Shown piece after piece: positions 11,458 through 38,201 of a DNA stretch of 64,000 nucleotides. Under the pieces are notes generated by a model. It made no database searches. It saw only the letters and a program-made list of their open reading frames with translations, and had not been told where the DNA came from. The translations under genes and the position numbers were made by a program. This DNA is from Budorcas taxicolor (Eukaryota; Chordata; Mammalia; Artiodactyla; Bovidae), in assembly GCF_023091745.1 (NCBI RefSeq), contig NC_068926.1:63300001-63364000 (forward strand), read 5' to 3'. Each line of letters opens with the position of its first letter. Within the stretch, counting starts at the first letter, position 1.

Positions 11458-12012
11458 AGTACATGAACCGAGAACTTCCAGATGTTCAAGCTGAATTTAG
11501 AAAAGGCAGAAGAACCAGAGGTCAAATTTCCAACATTCGTTGGATCATAGAAAAAGCAAGAGAGTTCCAGAAAAATATCTACTCTGCTTTATTGACTATG
11601 CCAAAGCCTTTGACTTTTTGGATCATAACAAACTGTGGAAAATTCTTAAAGAGATGGGAATACTAGATCACCTTACTTGCCTCCTGAGAAATCTATATGC
11701 AAGTTAAGCAGCAACAGTTAGAACTGGACATAGAACAACTGACTGTTCCAAATTGGGAACATTCCAAATTGGGAACGGAGTGTGTCAAGGCTGTATATTG
11801 TCACCCTGCTTATTAAACTTATATGCAGAGTACATCATGAGAAATGCCAGGCTGGATGAAGCACAAGCTGGAATCAAGATTGCTGTGAGGAATATCAATA
11901 ACCTCAGATATGAAGATGTCACCCCCCCCCCCTTAAGGCAGAAATCAAAGAAGAACTAAAGAGCCTCTTGCTGAAAGTGAAAGAGGAGAGCGAAAAAGTT
12001 GGCTTAAAGCTT
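11458..12012 (+). mobile_element. Older BovB copy, 5' segment (interrupted by nested BovB)
   Basis: Starts inside the reverse transcriptase (MNRELPDVQAEFRKGRRTRG) and runs to AAAGTTGGCTTAAAGCTT, where a second BovB interrupts it. It resumes at 14561. The left flank AAGAAGAAAC (11448-11457) recurs at 15248-15257. Confidence 0.88.
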
Positions 12013-12396
12013 CAGTTCAGTTCAGTTGCTCAGTCGTGTTTGACTCTTGAATGTGTGCGACCCCATGAATTGCAGCATGCCAGGCCTCCCTGCCAACACC
12101 ATCTCCCGGAGTTCACTCAGACTCAGGTCCATCCAGTCCATGATGCCATCCAGCCATCTCATCCTCGGTCGTCCCCTTCTCCTCCTGCCCACAATCCCTC
12201 CCAGCATCAGGGTCTTTTCCAATGAGTCAACTCTTCTCATGAGGTGGCCAAAGTACTGGAGCTTCAGCTTTAGCATCATTCCTTCCAAAGAAATCCCAGG
12301 GTTGATCTCCTTCCGAATGGACTGGTTAGATCTCCTTGCAGTCCAAGGGACTCTCAAGAGTCTTCTCCAACACCACAGTTCAAAAGCGTCAATTCT

Positions 12397-13911
12397 TCAG
12401 TGCTCAGCCTTCTTCACAGTCCAACTCTCACATCCACACATGACCACAGGAAAAACCATAGCCTTGACTAGACGGACCTTAGTCGGCAAAGTAATGTCTC
12501 TGCTTTTGAATATACTATCTAGGTTGGTCATAACTTCTCTTCCAAAGAGTAAGCGTCTTTTAATTTCATGGCTGCAGTCACCATCTGCAGTGATTTTAGA
12601 GCCCAAACAAATAAAGTCTGACACTGTTTCCCCTGTTTCCCCATCTATTTCCCATGAAGTGATGGGACCGGATGCCATGATCGTCGTTTTCTGAATGTTG
12701 AGCTTTAAGCCAACTTTTTCACTCTCCTCTTTCACTTTCATCAAGAAGCTTTTTAGCTCCTCTTCACTTTCTGCCATAAGGGTGGTGTCATCTGCATATC
12801 TGAGGGTATTGATATTTCTCCCGGCAAGCTTGATTCCAGCTTGTGTTTCTTCCAGTCCAGCGTTTCTCATGATGTACTCTGCATAGAAGTTAAATAAGCA
12901 GGGTGACAATATACAGCCTTGATGTACTCCTTTTCCTATTTGGAACCAGTCTGTTGTTCCATGTCCAGTTCTAACTGTTGCTTCCTGACCTGCATACAGA
13001 TTTCTCAAGAGGCAGGTCAGGTGGTCTGGTATTCCCATCTCTTTCAGAATTTTCCACAGTATATTGTGATCCACACAGTCAAAGGCTTTGGCAGAGTCAA
13101 TAAAGCAGAAATAGATGTTTTTCTGCAACTCTCTTGCTTTTTCCATGATCCAGCGGATGTTGGCAATTTGACCTCTGGTTCCTCTGCCTTTTCTAAAACT
13201 AGCTTGAACATCAGGGAGTTCATGGTTCACGTATTGCTGAAGCCTGGCTTGGAGAATGTTGAGCATTACTTTACTAGCATGTGAGATGAGTGCAATTGTG
13301 CGGTAGTTTGAGCATTCTTTGGCATTGCCTTTCTTTGGAATTGGAATGAAAACTGACCTTTTCCAGTCCTGTGGCCACTGCTGAGTTTTCCAAATTTGCT
13401 GGCATATTGAGTGCAGCACTTTCACAGCATCATCTTTCAGGATTCGAAACAGCTCAACTGGAATCCCATCACCTCCACTAGCTTTGTTCGTAGTGATGCT
13501 CCCTAAGGCCCACTTGACTTCACATTCCAAGATGTCTGGCTCTAGATTAGTGATCACATCATCATGATTATCTGGGTCGTGAAGATCTCTTTTGCACAGT
13601 TCTTCTGTATATTCTTGCCACCTCTTCTTAATATCTTCTGCTTCTGTTAGGTCCATACCATTTCTGTCCTTTATCGAGCCCATCTTTGCATGAAATGTTC
13701 CCTTGGTATCTCTAATTTTCTTGAAGAGATCTCTAGTCTTTCCCATTCTGTTGTTTACCTCTATTTCTTTGCATTGATTGCTGAAGAAGGCTTTCTTATC
13801 TCTTCTTGCTGTTCTTGGGAACTCTGCATTCAGATGCTTATATCTTTCCTTTTCTCCTTTGCTTTTTGCCTCTCTTCTTTTCACAGCTATTTGTAAGGCC
13901 TCCCCAGACAA
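12397..13911 (-). CDS. BovB reverse transcriptase ORF fragment, 504 codons open
   Basis: Transposon-encoded, not a host gene. The longest open frame in the window carries linker and RT domains: MGKTRDLFKKIRDTKGTFHA, NKASGGDGIPVELFRILKDD, YRTIALISHASKVMLNILQA, FIDSAKAFDCVDHNILWKI, QGCILSPCLFNFYAEYI and the catalytic LRYADDTTLMAE. It lacks the N-terminal endonuclease, which is inverted next to it, and stops after KKAEH where the family reads on (CGA to TGA). No functional product is expected. The open start is a TTG, so no true initiation is implied. Confidence 0.85.
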   Translation of the reverse strand: MSGEALQIAVKRREAKSKGEKERYKHLNAEFPRTARRDKKAFFSNQCKEIEVNNRMGKTRDLFKKIRDTKGTFHAKMGSIKDRNGMDLTEAEDIKKRWQEYTEELCKRDLHDPDNHDDVITNLEPDILECEVKWALGSITTNKASGGDGIPVELFRILKDDAVKVLHSICQQIWKTQQWPQDWKRSVFIPIPKKGNAKECSNYRTIALISHASKVMLNILQARLQQYVNHELPDVQASFRKGRGTRGQIANIRWIMEKARELQKNIYFCFIDSAKAFDCVDHNILWKILKEMGIPDHLTCLLRNLYAGQEATVRTGHGTTDWFQIGKGVHQGCILSPCLFNFYAEYIMRNAGLEETQAGIKLAGRNINTLRYADDTTLMAESEEELKSFLMKVKEESEKVGLKLNIQKTTIMASGPITSWEIDGETGETVSDFICLGSKITADGDCSHEIKRRLLFGREVMTNLDSIFKSRDITLPTKVRLVKAMVFPVVMCGCESWTVKKAEH

Positions 13912-14560
13912 GTCTATGCCCCAACCAGTAACGCTGAAGAAGCTGAAGTTGAATGGTTTTATGAAGACCTACAATACCTTTTAGAACTAACACCCAAAAA
14001 AGATGTCCTTTTCATTATAGGGGACTGGAATGCAAAAGTAGGAAGTCAAGAAACACCTGGAGTAACAGGCAAATTTGGCCTTGGAATGTGGAATGAAGCA
14101 GGGCAAAGACTAATAGAGTTTTGCCAAGAAAATGCACTGGTCATAGCAAACACCCTCTTCCAACAACACAAGAGAAGACTCTACACATGGACATCACCAG
14201 ATGGGCAACACTGAAATCAGACTGATTATATTCTTTGCAGCCAAAGATGGAGAAGCTGTATACAGTCAACAAAAACAAGACCAGGAGCTGACTGTGGCTC
14301 AGATCATGAACTCCTTATTACCAAATTCAGACTCAAATTGAAGAAAGTAGGGAAAACCGCTAGACCATTCAGGTATGACCTAAGTCAAATCCCTATGATT
14401 ATATAGTGGAAGTGAGAAATAGATTTAAGGGCCTAGATCTGATAGATAGAGTGCCTGATGAACTATGGAATGAGGTTTGTGACATTGTACAGGAGACAGG
14501 GATCAAGACCATCCCCATGGAAAAGAAATGCAAAAAAGCAAAATGGCTGTCTGGGGAGGC
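13906..14560 (+). mobile_element. Inverted 5' segment of the nested BovB (endonuclease part)
   Basis: Plus-strand BovB apurinic-endonuclease sequence: IIGDWNAKVGSQETPGVTGK, KFGLGMWNEAGQRLIEFCQE, TLFQQHKRRLYTWTSPDGQ. It ends at CTGTCTGGGGAGGC, the same point at which the minus-strand part starts. Confidence 0.85.
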
Positions 14561-15247
14561 TTAAAGCTTAACATTCAAAAAAACAAAGATCATGGTATCT
14601 GGTCCCATCACTTCATGGCAAATAGATGGGGAAACAATGGAAACAGTGACAGACTTTCTTTTCTTGGACTCCAAAATCACTGCAGATGGTGAGTGCGGCC
14701 ATGAAATTAAAAGATGCTTGCTCCTTGGAAGAAAAGCTATGACAAACCTAGACAGCATATTATAAAGCAAAAACATCACTTTGCCAACAAAGGTCCGTCT
14801 AGTCAAGGCTACGGTTTTTTCAGTAATCATGTATGGATGTGAGTTGGACTAAAGAAAGCTGAGCGCCAAAGAACTGATGCTTTTGAACTGTGGTGTTGGA
14901 GAAGACTCTTAAAAGTCCCTTGGACAGCAAGGCGATCAGACCAGTCGATCCTAAAGGAAATGAGTCCTGAATATTCATTGGAAGGACTGATGCTGAAGCT
15001 GAAACTCCAATACTTTGGCCACCTGATGTGACGAACTGACTCATTTGAAAAGATCCTCATGCTGGGAAAGATTGAAGGTGGGAGGAGAAGGGGACAACAG
15101 AGGATGAAATGGTTGGATGGCATCACCGACTCGATGGACATGAGTTTGAGCAAACTCTGGGAATCGGTGATGGACAGGGAAGACTGGTGTGCTGCAGTCC
15201 ATGGGGTCACAAAGAGTTGGACACGACTGAGCTACTGAACTGAACTG
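14561..15247 (+). mobile_element. Older BovB copy, 3' segment
   Basis: Continues the copy at 11458 without loss: TTAAAGCTTAACATTC follows AAAGTTGGC. It runs to the 3' tail GAGCTACTGAACTGAACTG. Confidence 0.88.
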
Positions 15248-15296
15248 AAGAAGAAACTAAAACATTATTTTTCTTCCAATTTACATGCATTTTCAA

Positions 15297-15490
15297 GGGC
15301 TTCCCTTGTGGCTTAGCTGATAAAGAATCTGCCTGCAGTGTGAGAGACCTGGGTTCGATCCCTGGTTTGGGAAGATCCCGTGGAGAAGGGAAAGGCTACC
15401 CACTCCAGTATTCTGGCCTGGAGAATTCCATGGACTGTAAAGTCCATAGGGTCGCAAAGAGTCGGACACAGCTGAGCAACTTTCACTTCA
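15297..15490 (+). mobile_element. Bov-tA SINE
   Basis: GGGCTTCCCTTGTGGCTTAG head, TGGGTTCGATCCCTGGTTTG B box, GTCGCAAAGAGTCGGACACA tail. Confidence 0.88.
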
Positions 15491-16163
15491 CTCAAACGGC
15501 AACTAAGTTGACCTAAATACGTAATTGTTTTGGCCTCACTTACTAAACATAACTGTTGGATTTTTTTTTGCAGGGAAGTGGGGAGGCAAGTAGGGGCTGC
15601 CATAAAAAAAGATTACTGAGATATCTAGGGTGCCTAGAACCAAGAAAGTTTGGAATACTTGCATTAGGTATAAAAAGTTGGAGATCTATACCTCTGTTTT
15701 ATACATAAGTCAATAAAGGCAAATTCATTGCCTGAGGCCACCCATTGGGGTTGGGGTGTGTGTGTGGGGTCCATGAAATTCAAACTAGGTCTCATGTGAT
15801 TTTCAAGAAGGCAAAATGCCTCTCCCAACCTCTATGTCCATTCAGATGTGTCCCCTGACTGTGAAGAAGGGCAAATTGGGGCCTGGATCCATCCCTTTCT
15901 GTTTGCCAAGCATCAATATCTGACACCCTTCTCATTCAAGAGGGGAGCCCTACTCGGGGGGCCCAGGGCAACAGCCTTTGTGTGCAGCGGGAGCTGAAGT
16001 TGGGCCCTGGGGGGATCCTCTTTCCTTAGACACCCTGCAGGATCTCTCCACTCCCGCTCTTAGTCCCCCTCCCAGTTAAATCCACCTTCCGTCCCCAAGT
16101 CACTGGCTCAGGCACCTGGCTGCCAGGGGCCCCAAAAGTTAAGGAGTTTAAAAGTCGTGCCAT
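15491..16163. other. Intergenic, no feature recognised
   Basis: Unique-looking sequence with a short TG run near 15760; no exon signature or repeat recognised. Confidence 0.5.
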
Positions 16164-16279
16164 GGGACTTCCCTGGTGGTCCAGTGGTTAAGACCGTGCT
16201 TCCACTAAAGGGAGTGAAGGTTCGATCCCTGGTGGAGGAACTAAGATCCCACAGGCCTCTTGGTGTGGCAAAAAAAAAG
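16164..16279 (+). mobile_element. CHR-type SINE
   Basis: GGGACTTCCCTGGTGGTCCA head, GGTTCGATCCCTGGTGGAGG and a short A tail. Confidence 0.82.
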
Positions 16280-16579
16280 TCATGCTGGGCATCCAGGTCC
16301 CACCCAATCTGGCTCCACTTTCTAGGCGAGAGTCTCCAAGGGGGAGCTGCAGGTGGCAAGCAGCTTCCTGGAGGCGGTAACAAGGGGGAGAGCCACGAGG
16401 GGACAGCACATGGCATCGTCCCTGACCTTCGGCTGGACTTGAGGATTCTGCCCGCAGCGGTGAACTGCCTGACCCCAAAGCTACTTATGCTAGAGATAAG
16501 GGAAGCGCTGGAAGAATGTGGGCATCTTACTTCCCCAAGGGGCAATTGCCAGCACCATCTTGTGCAGCTAGACTGCCAG

Positions 16580-16740
16580 GCTCTAGGGGGACTCTGAGCA
16601 AGTCGTTCCACCCCTCTGAGCCTCTGTTTTCTCCTCCGCAGAATGGGAATAACAGTGCCTACTTCACAGAGTGGTTCTGAGCATTTCATACATTACTAAA
16701 GCTTAGTGCAGAGCTGAGTATACGTGGTTGGTGTGCAATA
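16580..16740 (+). mobile_element. MIR fragment
   Basis: GAGCCTCTGTTTTCTCCTCC, CAGAATGGGAATAACAGTGC and ACAGAGTGGTTCTGAG match the MIR 3' half. Confidence 0.6.
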
Positions 16741-16773
16741 AAATGTACTCATTCCATGAATATTTATGGAAAG

Positions 16774-16977
16774 TGAAGTCGCTCAGTCGCGTCTGATTCT
16801 TTGTGACCCCATGGACTGTAGCCTACCAGGGTCCTCCCTCCGTGGGATTCTCCAGGCAAGAGTACTGGAGTGGGTTGCCATTTCCTTCTCCAAGTGGATC
16901 TTCCCAACCCGGGGATCAAACCCAGGTCTCCTGCATTCCAGGCAGGCGCTTTAACCTCTGAGCCACCAGGGAAGCCC
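16774..16977 (-). mobile_element. Bov-tA SINE
   Basis: AAGTCGCTCAGTCGCGTCTG at left, GGGATCAAACCCAGGTCTCC and GAGCCACCAGGGAAGCCC at right. Confidence 0.88.
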
Positions 16978-17095
16978 TGGATGAGGCAACATTCTAAGCA
17001 CTGGGAGTGAACAAGACAGACAAAAGCCCAGCCCTGGGAGGAGTGAGGCGGGCATTCTAGCAGAGGCAGACAGGCCATAAAACACAAACATCATC

Positions 17096-17210
17096 CCGAC
17101 GCAATGGACGTGAGTTTGAGCAAACTCTGGGAGATGGTGAAGGACAGGGAAGCCTGGCATGCTGCGGTCCTTGGGGTCTCGAAGAGTGGGACGTGACGGA
17201 GCGACTCTAC
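17096..17210 (+). mobile_element. BovB LINE 3' tail
   Basis: CGCAATGGACGTGAGTTTGA, GCAAACTCTGGGAGATGGTG and the terminal GTGGGACGTGACGGAGCGAC. Confidence 0.8.
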
Positions 17211-17340
17211 AGCAGTGTGAGTAAATGACCAAGCGGCACAGTCCCATAAAGACAGGGTGTGAGCCGCACATGTGCTTTAAATGTTTCCAGTGGCGCCATT
17301 ATAAAAGTAAAAAAAATGGGTGAAATTAAGGCTTCTAATT

Positions 17341-17925
17341 TTTTTTTGTTTTTATTTTTACTTTATTTTACTTTACAATACTGTATTGGTTTTGCCATAC
17401 ATTGACATGAATCCGCCACGGGTGTACATGAGTTCCCAAACATGAACCCCCCTCCCACCTCCCACCCCATATCATCTCTCTGGATCATCCCCGCGCACCA
17501 GCCCCAAGCATCCTGTATCCTGCATCGAACATAGACTGGCGATTTGTTTCTTACATGATAGTATACATGTTTCAATGCCATTCTCCCAAATCACCCCACC
17601 CTCTCCCTCTCCCTCAGAGTCCAAAAGTCTACTCTACACATCTGTGTCTCTTTTGCTGTCTCGCATACAGGGTCATCATTACCATCTTTCTAAATTGCAT
17701 ATATATGTGTTAGTATACTGTATTGGTGTTTTTCTTTCTGGCTTACTTCACTCTGTATAATCAGCTCCAGTTTCATCCATCTCATTAGAACTGATTCAAA
17801 TGCATTCTTTTTAATGGCTGAGTAATACTCCATTGTGTATATGTACCACAGCTTTCTTATCCATTCATCTGCTGATGGACATTTAGGTTGTTTCCTTGTC
17901 CTGGCTATTATAAACAGTGCTGCTA
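17341..17925 (-). mobile_element. L1 LINE 3' end
   Basis: T-rich start (A tail on minus), then the antisense of the L1 ORF2 end: GAGTAATACTCCATTGTGTA, TATGTACCACAGCTTTCTTA and GCTGATGGACATTTAGGTTG. Confidence 0.85.
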
Positions 17926-17975
17926 ATTTTTAATGTAAAATGTTTAAAAATGTAGTTTTAAGATTAAAATCTTTC

Positions 17976-18120
17976 GGGACTTCCCCGGAGGCCGAGTGGT
18001 TAAGGCTCCATGCTTCCAATGCAGGGGGCGTGAGTTTGATCCCTGGTTGGGGAACTAGGGTTCCATAGGCCACAGAGTGTGGCCAAAATTTTTTTTTTAA
18101 ATACACACACACACACACAA
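17976..18120 (+). mobile_element. CHR-type SINE with (CA)n tail
   Basis: GGGACTTCCCCGGAGGCCGA head, then TTTGATCCCTGGTTGGGGAA, an A/T-rich stretch and a short CA run at 18102-18119. Confidence 0.8.
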
Positions 18121-18559
18121 AAACCTTTCACCTAAAATATTGTTGTTTCGGCCAGAGGCATCAGCCACATTTTAGGTGCTCAGTGGCCACATGGGCCTCA
18201 CGGTTGCCAAATGTGCCAAGTGAGTGCAAAAATGAAGACTTGACCAGCCCTCTCTTCCCCCTGCTGGCCTGGCCTGGTCTGCAGCGAGAGCCTCCTGGCC
18301 AAATGATGCCTTCTCCCTTCCACTATTGGCAAGCATGACCTGGTTCCTCAGACCCCTGAGAGGTGCCCCAGCCCGGGGGCTCCTCAGCACCACCCTGCCC
18401 ACTCAGGGCAACAGTGTGCACCCCTTGTTCTGGGGGCTTATGGCCGCTCCAGGGAACAGACAGCAGGAAGTTTTGTCCAGGCTCTTACTGGAAAAGGGAA
18501 GAGGTGGGTCAGCGGGGTGTGAGTCTTTATCCAGGGCTGGGGTCAGTGGGAAGTGAGAA

Positions 18560-18980
18560 AGGGCTGGAACCTACCTCTATTTAAAATTTGATATTTTTGT
18601 TCATCAGATTTTGGGCATTAATTAAGAAATATGTTTTATTCATATACTACAAAATTTGTCCATTTAAAGTGCAAAATTCAGCGGTTTTTAGTAAAGTCAC
18701 AGAGTTGTATAACATCACTCAATCAATATTAGAACATTTCCATCGTCCCCAAAGAAACCTTGTTCCCACCAAATAGCCATTCTCTGCCCCCACCCTCATC
18801 CCTTCAAACCCTGGCGACCACGAATCCACTTTCTGTCCATATGGACTTGCCTATTCTGGATGTTTCCTACACGTGGGATCGTACAATAGATGGGCTTTTG
18901 TGTCTGGCTTCTTGTCACTTAGCATACTGTCTTTCAGATTCACGCCTGTTGTAGTATGAATCAGGACTTCACTCCTTTTT
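18560..18980 (-). mobile_element. Old L1-type LINE fragment
   Basis: Resembles antisense 3' sequence of old mammalian L1 elements (TGTCCATATGGACTTGCC, GGATCGTACAATAGATGG). It continues after the Bov-tA at 18981. Family assignment is tentative. Confidence 0.5.
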
Positions 18981-19192
18981 GCTGTGTGTGCTCAGTAGCT
19001 CAGTCGTGTCTGACTCTTGCCCCGTGGACTGTAGCCCACCAGGCTCCTCTGTCCATGGGATTCTCCAGGCAAGAATACTGGAGTGGGGTGCCATTTCCTT
19101 CTCCAGGGGATCTTCCCAACTCAGGGATTGAACCCGAGTCTCCTGTGTCTCCTGCATGGCAGATGGATGCTGAGCTGTCCGAGAAGCCCATC
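18981..19192 (-). mobile_element. Bov-tA SINE inserted in the old LINE
   Basis: TGTGTGCTCAGTAGCTCAGT at left, CCATGGGATTCTCCAGGCAA, then GGGATTGAACCCGAGTCTCC at right. Confidence 0.85.
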
Positions 19193-19330
19193 CTCCTTTT
19201 TACGGTCAAATAATACGCCATTGTACGGACAGACTAGATTTTTTTCTATCCATTCTTTCACTGATGGATATTTATGTTTTTAATTTTTTATCTATGGTGA
19301 ATTATTCTGTTGTGAATATTCATATGCAGG
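19193..19330 (-). mobile_element. Old L1-type LINE fragment, continued
   Basis: CAAATAATACGCCATTGTAC and CATTCTTTCACTGATGGATA continue the antisense LINE interrupted by the Bov-tA. Confidence 0.5.
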
Positions 19331-19469
19331 TTTTTGTGTGGACATTTCTTTTAAATTCTTTTTAAGGCTTGCATTAATTTAGAATTTTTAATATCCTTAT
19401 ATAAACTATTATTTTATCTACTGAGTTTTTCCATCATCCCCTTAAAATTTGCACCTGAGTCAAGAACTT

Positions 19470-20010
19470 GACTAGCCTCACCCTGCTTACACCCTGCAGG
19501 TCCTGTCCCTGCTAGCTGCGTGACTTTGGGTGAGTTGCTTACCCTTGCAGAGCCTTAATTTCCTCCCCTGTAAAATGGGCATAATCCCTGTGCCCACTCA
19601 CGGCTGTTAGGGGGCTGCATGGAGGTAATGACGTGAGTTACAGATCCAGTCTACAGTAGACATGACCTACTGGGAGGCCTGGTGCCCGGGCTGGCTGTGG
19701 GGGGTGTCCCCAGATGGATGTGACCTTGCCCTGCCCTTGAGGAGAGTTGGCCCAAAGGCCCGGAAATCCTTGCTGCTTCTGTTCCCAAGGGTAACCTGCT
19801 GTTTGGTTCCCTTGCTCCAGCCTGACCCACTACAAGGTCCTGCGGGGGTGGGACCGGATGCTGGTCACCCAGGGGCCTCCCTGGCTGCCAGCACCTTGCA
19901 GCCCAGCTGTCTGGGCCCCCCATCGCCGCCTCCCCCACCCTCCACTCTGCCCGTTCCTGTTGAAGGCCGCGGCTCTACCACTCTGCACTGCCATGAGGCC
20001 TGCACTGCGC
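19470..20010. other. HNF1A upstream flank
   Basis: Increasingly GC-rich sequence with a MIR-like piece at about 19520-19600. No gene is supported. A divergent antisense lncRNA (HNF1A-AS1) is known in human here but cannot be recognised from sequence. Confidence 0.4.
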
Positions 20011-20018
20011 AGGGTGAA

Positions 20019-20030
20019 GTCCAAAGTTCA
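20019..20030 (+). promoter_or_regulatory. HNF4-binding DR1 element
   Basis: GTCCAAAGTTCA matches the HNF4 direct-repeat-1 consensus and sits about 290 bp upstream of the HNF1A start codon, where the conserved HNF4A site linking the MODY1 and MODY3 genes is expected. Confidence 0.85.
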
Positions 20031-20087
20031 GTCCCTTCGCTAAGCACACGGATAAATATGAACCTTGGAGAATTTCCCCAGCTCCAA

Positions 20088-20095
20088 TGTAAACA
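20088..20095 (+). promoter_or_regulatory. FOXA (HNF3)-type site
   Basis: TGTAAACA contains the forkhead core GTAAACA and lies 58 bp downstream of the HNF4 site, overlapping a CCAAT box by one base. Confidence 0.6.
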
Positions 20096-20311
20096 GAGCG
20101 GGCAGGGGCCCTGATTCACTGGCCACTGGGGCCAGGGTTGGGGGTTGGGGGTGCCCACAGGGCTTGGCTAGTGGGGTTTGGGGGGGCAGCGGGTGCAAGG
20201 AGCCTGGCTGGGGCCTGCCTGCGGGCCGGCCAGCACGGAGCCAGCCCACGCGGTCGGGGGAGGCGGCCGGCTCGGTGGCCCCTGGCCGCGTGGCCCGGCG
20301 CTAGTGGAGCC

Positions 20312-36676
<16,365 letters not shown>

Positions 36677-37595
36677 CCACGGCCTCCCAGGGGCCCTGGA
36701 GCCTCCAGTCTGCTGGATGGGTGACCAGGACATCTGAGCCTGCAAACCTTTACTGCTCACCGGGCAGCGGCTCATCCCTGGAAAACTGTGCCTCAGTCCC
36801 CATCCCCATCCTGGCAGCTTCAGAAACGGCGGCTTCTGAGGTGCCCCAACCTGAGGAGGGTTGCTTCAGTGCACAAGTGGGGACCGTGGAGAGCTGGAGA
36901 GCAGAGCCCGTTCCTGGTGGGTCACGGGGAGGGACTGTCCCTGCTGCCCAGGGTAAATCTTGTTGCTTGGAACACAACCACCCCGAGGCTTGGAGCCCTT
37001 GCACCCCGCAGGGAACTGCCAGCCACACTTCTCAGGACAGCAGCCCGTGTAGCTGGCCAAGGTCATAGGTCAATGTGGCCCCAATTCTGTCACCTATGCC
37101 CCAATCAGGCCATTCCACCCAGCGCCCCCTGCTATTAACTGCATGCCCCTTTGGACCTACCTGTCCCCCACTCACCTAAGCCTCACCTGAGTGGCTCCTC
37201 TGGGCTGGGGCCTGGGGAAACGCAGGCCTCTCCAGCTCTCTTCCTCCAAAGCCAAACCTCTCCCCAGCCCATGACCTCCAGTTTTCAACATTTGTCCCCA
37301 CTGAGCACCACACCTTCTGAGGCCAGCCTGGCATCCTGCATCTACTGGAAAGCCTCCCTCCCCTGCAGGCCGAGGTGTCGTCCCTGCCCCTAGTGAGAGC
37401 CTGGTGCCAAGTCGAGGCTGTGGGAAAGCACACCCTTCCCACCTTCGGGAGTGAAGCTGCTGAGCTCAGAAAGCAGCAAGGCCAGGAAAGCAGTGCTGAG
37501 GGGCCCAGAGGGAGAAGAGAGGCAAGATCGGTGGAGGGGTTGCACCTGGGAGCTAGGGCCAGCTGGCTGAGGGGAGGGTTCCCAGCCTCCCACCA

Positions 37596-37610
37596 CCCCC
37601 CCCCCCCCCC
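37596..37610 (+). repeat. 15-base C homopolymer in HNF1A 3' UTR
   Basis: Uninterrupted run of C; length in the assembly may be unreliable. Confidence 0.85.
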
Positions 37611-37807
37611 GAGGAGGCTGAGGTCCTGAGCGCTAAGGCAGCAGTGTCAGCCCAGGGCTCACACGACCTCATCTCTTGGGGGGGCTGCTGCAGATAACCC
37701 AGCCCTCGTAGCCCATCTCGACCCTGGAGTGACAGGGCAAGGGGACAACTAGCATCAGTGAAGCCTGCAGTCAGCTGAGAGCGAGCCTGTACATTTATTT
37801 AACTTCT

Positions 37808-37813
37808 AGTAAA
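37808..37813 (+). terminator. HNF1A: Probable HNF1A polyadenylation signal (AGTAAA)
   Basis: AGTAAA is a known functional variant of AATAAA. It is followed by a TG-rich stretch (cttgtcgtgtaggtggggtg), as expected 20-40 bp downstream of a cleavage signal. No better hexamer was noticed between 36677 and 37835. Confidence 0.6.
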
Positions 37814-38195
37814 CACGGACTGTGTCGAATATCTTGCTTGTCGTGTAGGTGGGGTGGGCAGGAGGAAGGGGGCTCGGGGCCTGAGGAGGGGCGGGGCCGG
37901 CACACACACTCTCACATCCCACCTCTGTCTTCCTGGCTCCACCCAATCTCCGAGGCCAGGCCTCCGAGCCGGAATGCCTCCTTCACCGTGAACTTCTGCT
38001 ACTTCTTGCAGGACATGTGGGTCCAGGAGTCCCAGGCCACGAGTGCTGTGACACTTCCTGCAGTCTTGAAGTTGGGGTGTGGGAACACTTCCTGGGGTGT
38101 AGGCAGGAGGACCCCACCTGCGTGATGCTCATCAAGTTCAGCACTGACTCAGGGGCAGCACCCAGATCCCCATTACATTTCCGTTTCCTCAACAA

Positions 38196-38201
38196 TTTAT
38201 T
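38196..38201 (-). terminator. CUSTOS: Probable CUSTOS polyadenylation signal
   Basis: TTTATT on the plus strand is AATAAA on the minus strand, about 505 bp downstream of the CUSTOS stop and about 385 bp from the HNF1A poly(A) signal. The two genes therefore converge with little space between. Confidence 0.5.

Larger units (their letters stand above)
12013..14560 (-). mobile_element. Nested BovB LINE with inverted 5' part (twin-priming structure)
   Basis: 12013-13905 is minus-strand BovB from the 3' tail (read on plus as CAGTTCAGTTCAGTTGCTCA) up to the codons for LSGEALQIAVKRREAKSKGE. 13906-14560 is plus-strand BovB covering the endonuclease and linker (VYAPTSNAEEAEVEWF to AKWLSGEA). In element order the inverted part ends exactly where the other part begins, sharing about 13 bp. 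GGCTTAAAGCTT at 12001-12012 recurs at 14558-14569 as target-site duplication. Confidence 0.88.
20011..20311 (+). promoter_or_regulatory. HNF1A: HNF1A proximal promoter and 5' UTR
   Basis: This 300-bp block strongly resembles the known mammalian HNF1A promoter. It holds an HNF4-type DR1 element (GTCCAAAGTTCA, 20019-20030), an AT-rich GATAAATAT (20051-20059), a CCAAT (20084-20088) overlapping a FOXA/HNF3-type TGTAAACA (20088-20095), then GC-rich 5' UTR up to the ATG at 20312. HNF4A activation of HNF1A through such a site is established in mammals. The transcription start itself cannot be read from sequence. Confidence 0.85.
36677..37835 (+). other. HNF1A: HNF1A 3' UTR
   Basis: Follows the TAA at 36676. 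It contains a 15-base C run (37596-37610) and ends near AGTAAA with a GT-rich downstream element. I saw no recent retroposon in it. Confidence 0.75.

Noticed and set aside
12397..13911. 504-codon open frame as a host gene
   Set aside because: It is BovB reverse transcriptase, flanked by BovB termini and target-site duplications.
19000..20010. HNF1A-AS1 lncRNA
   Set aside because: Known in human, but no sequence hallmark allows calling it here.
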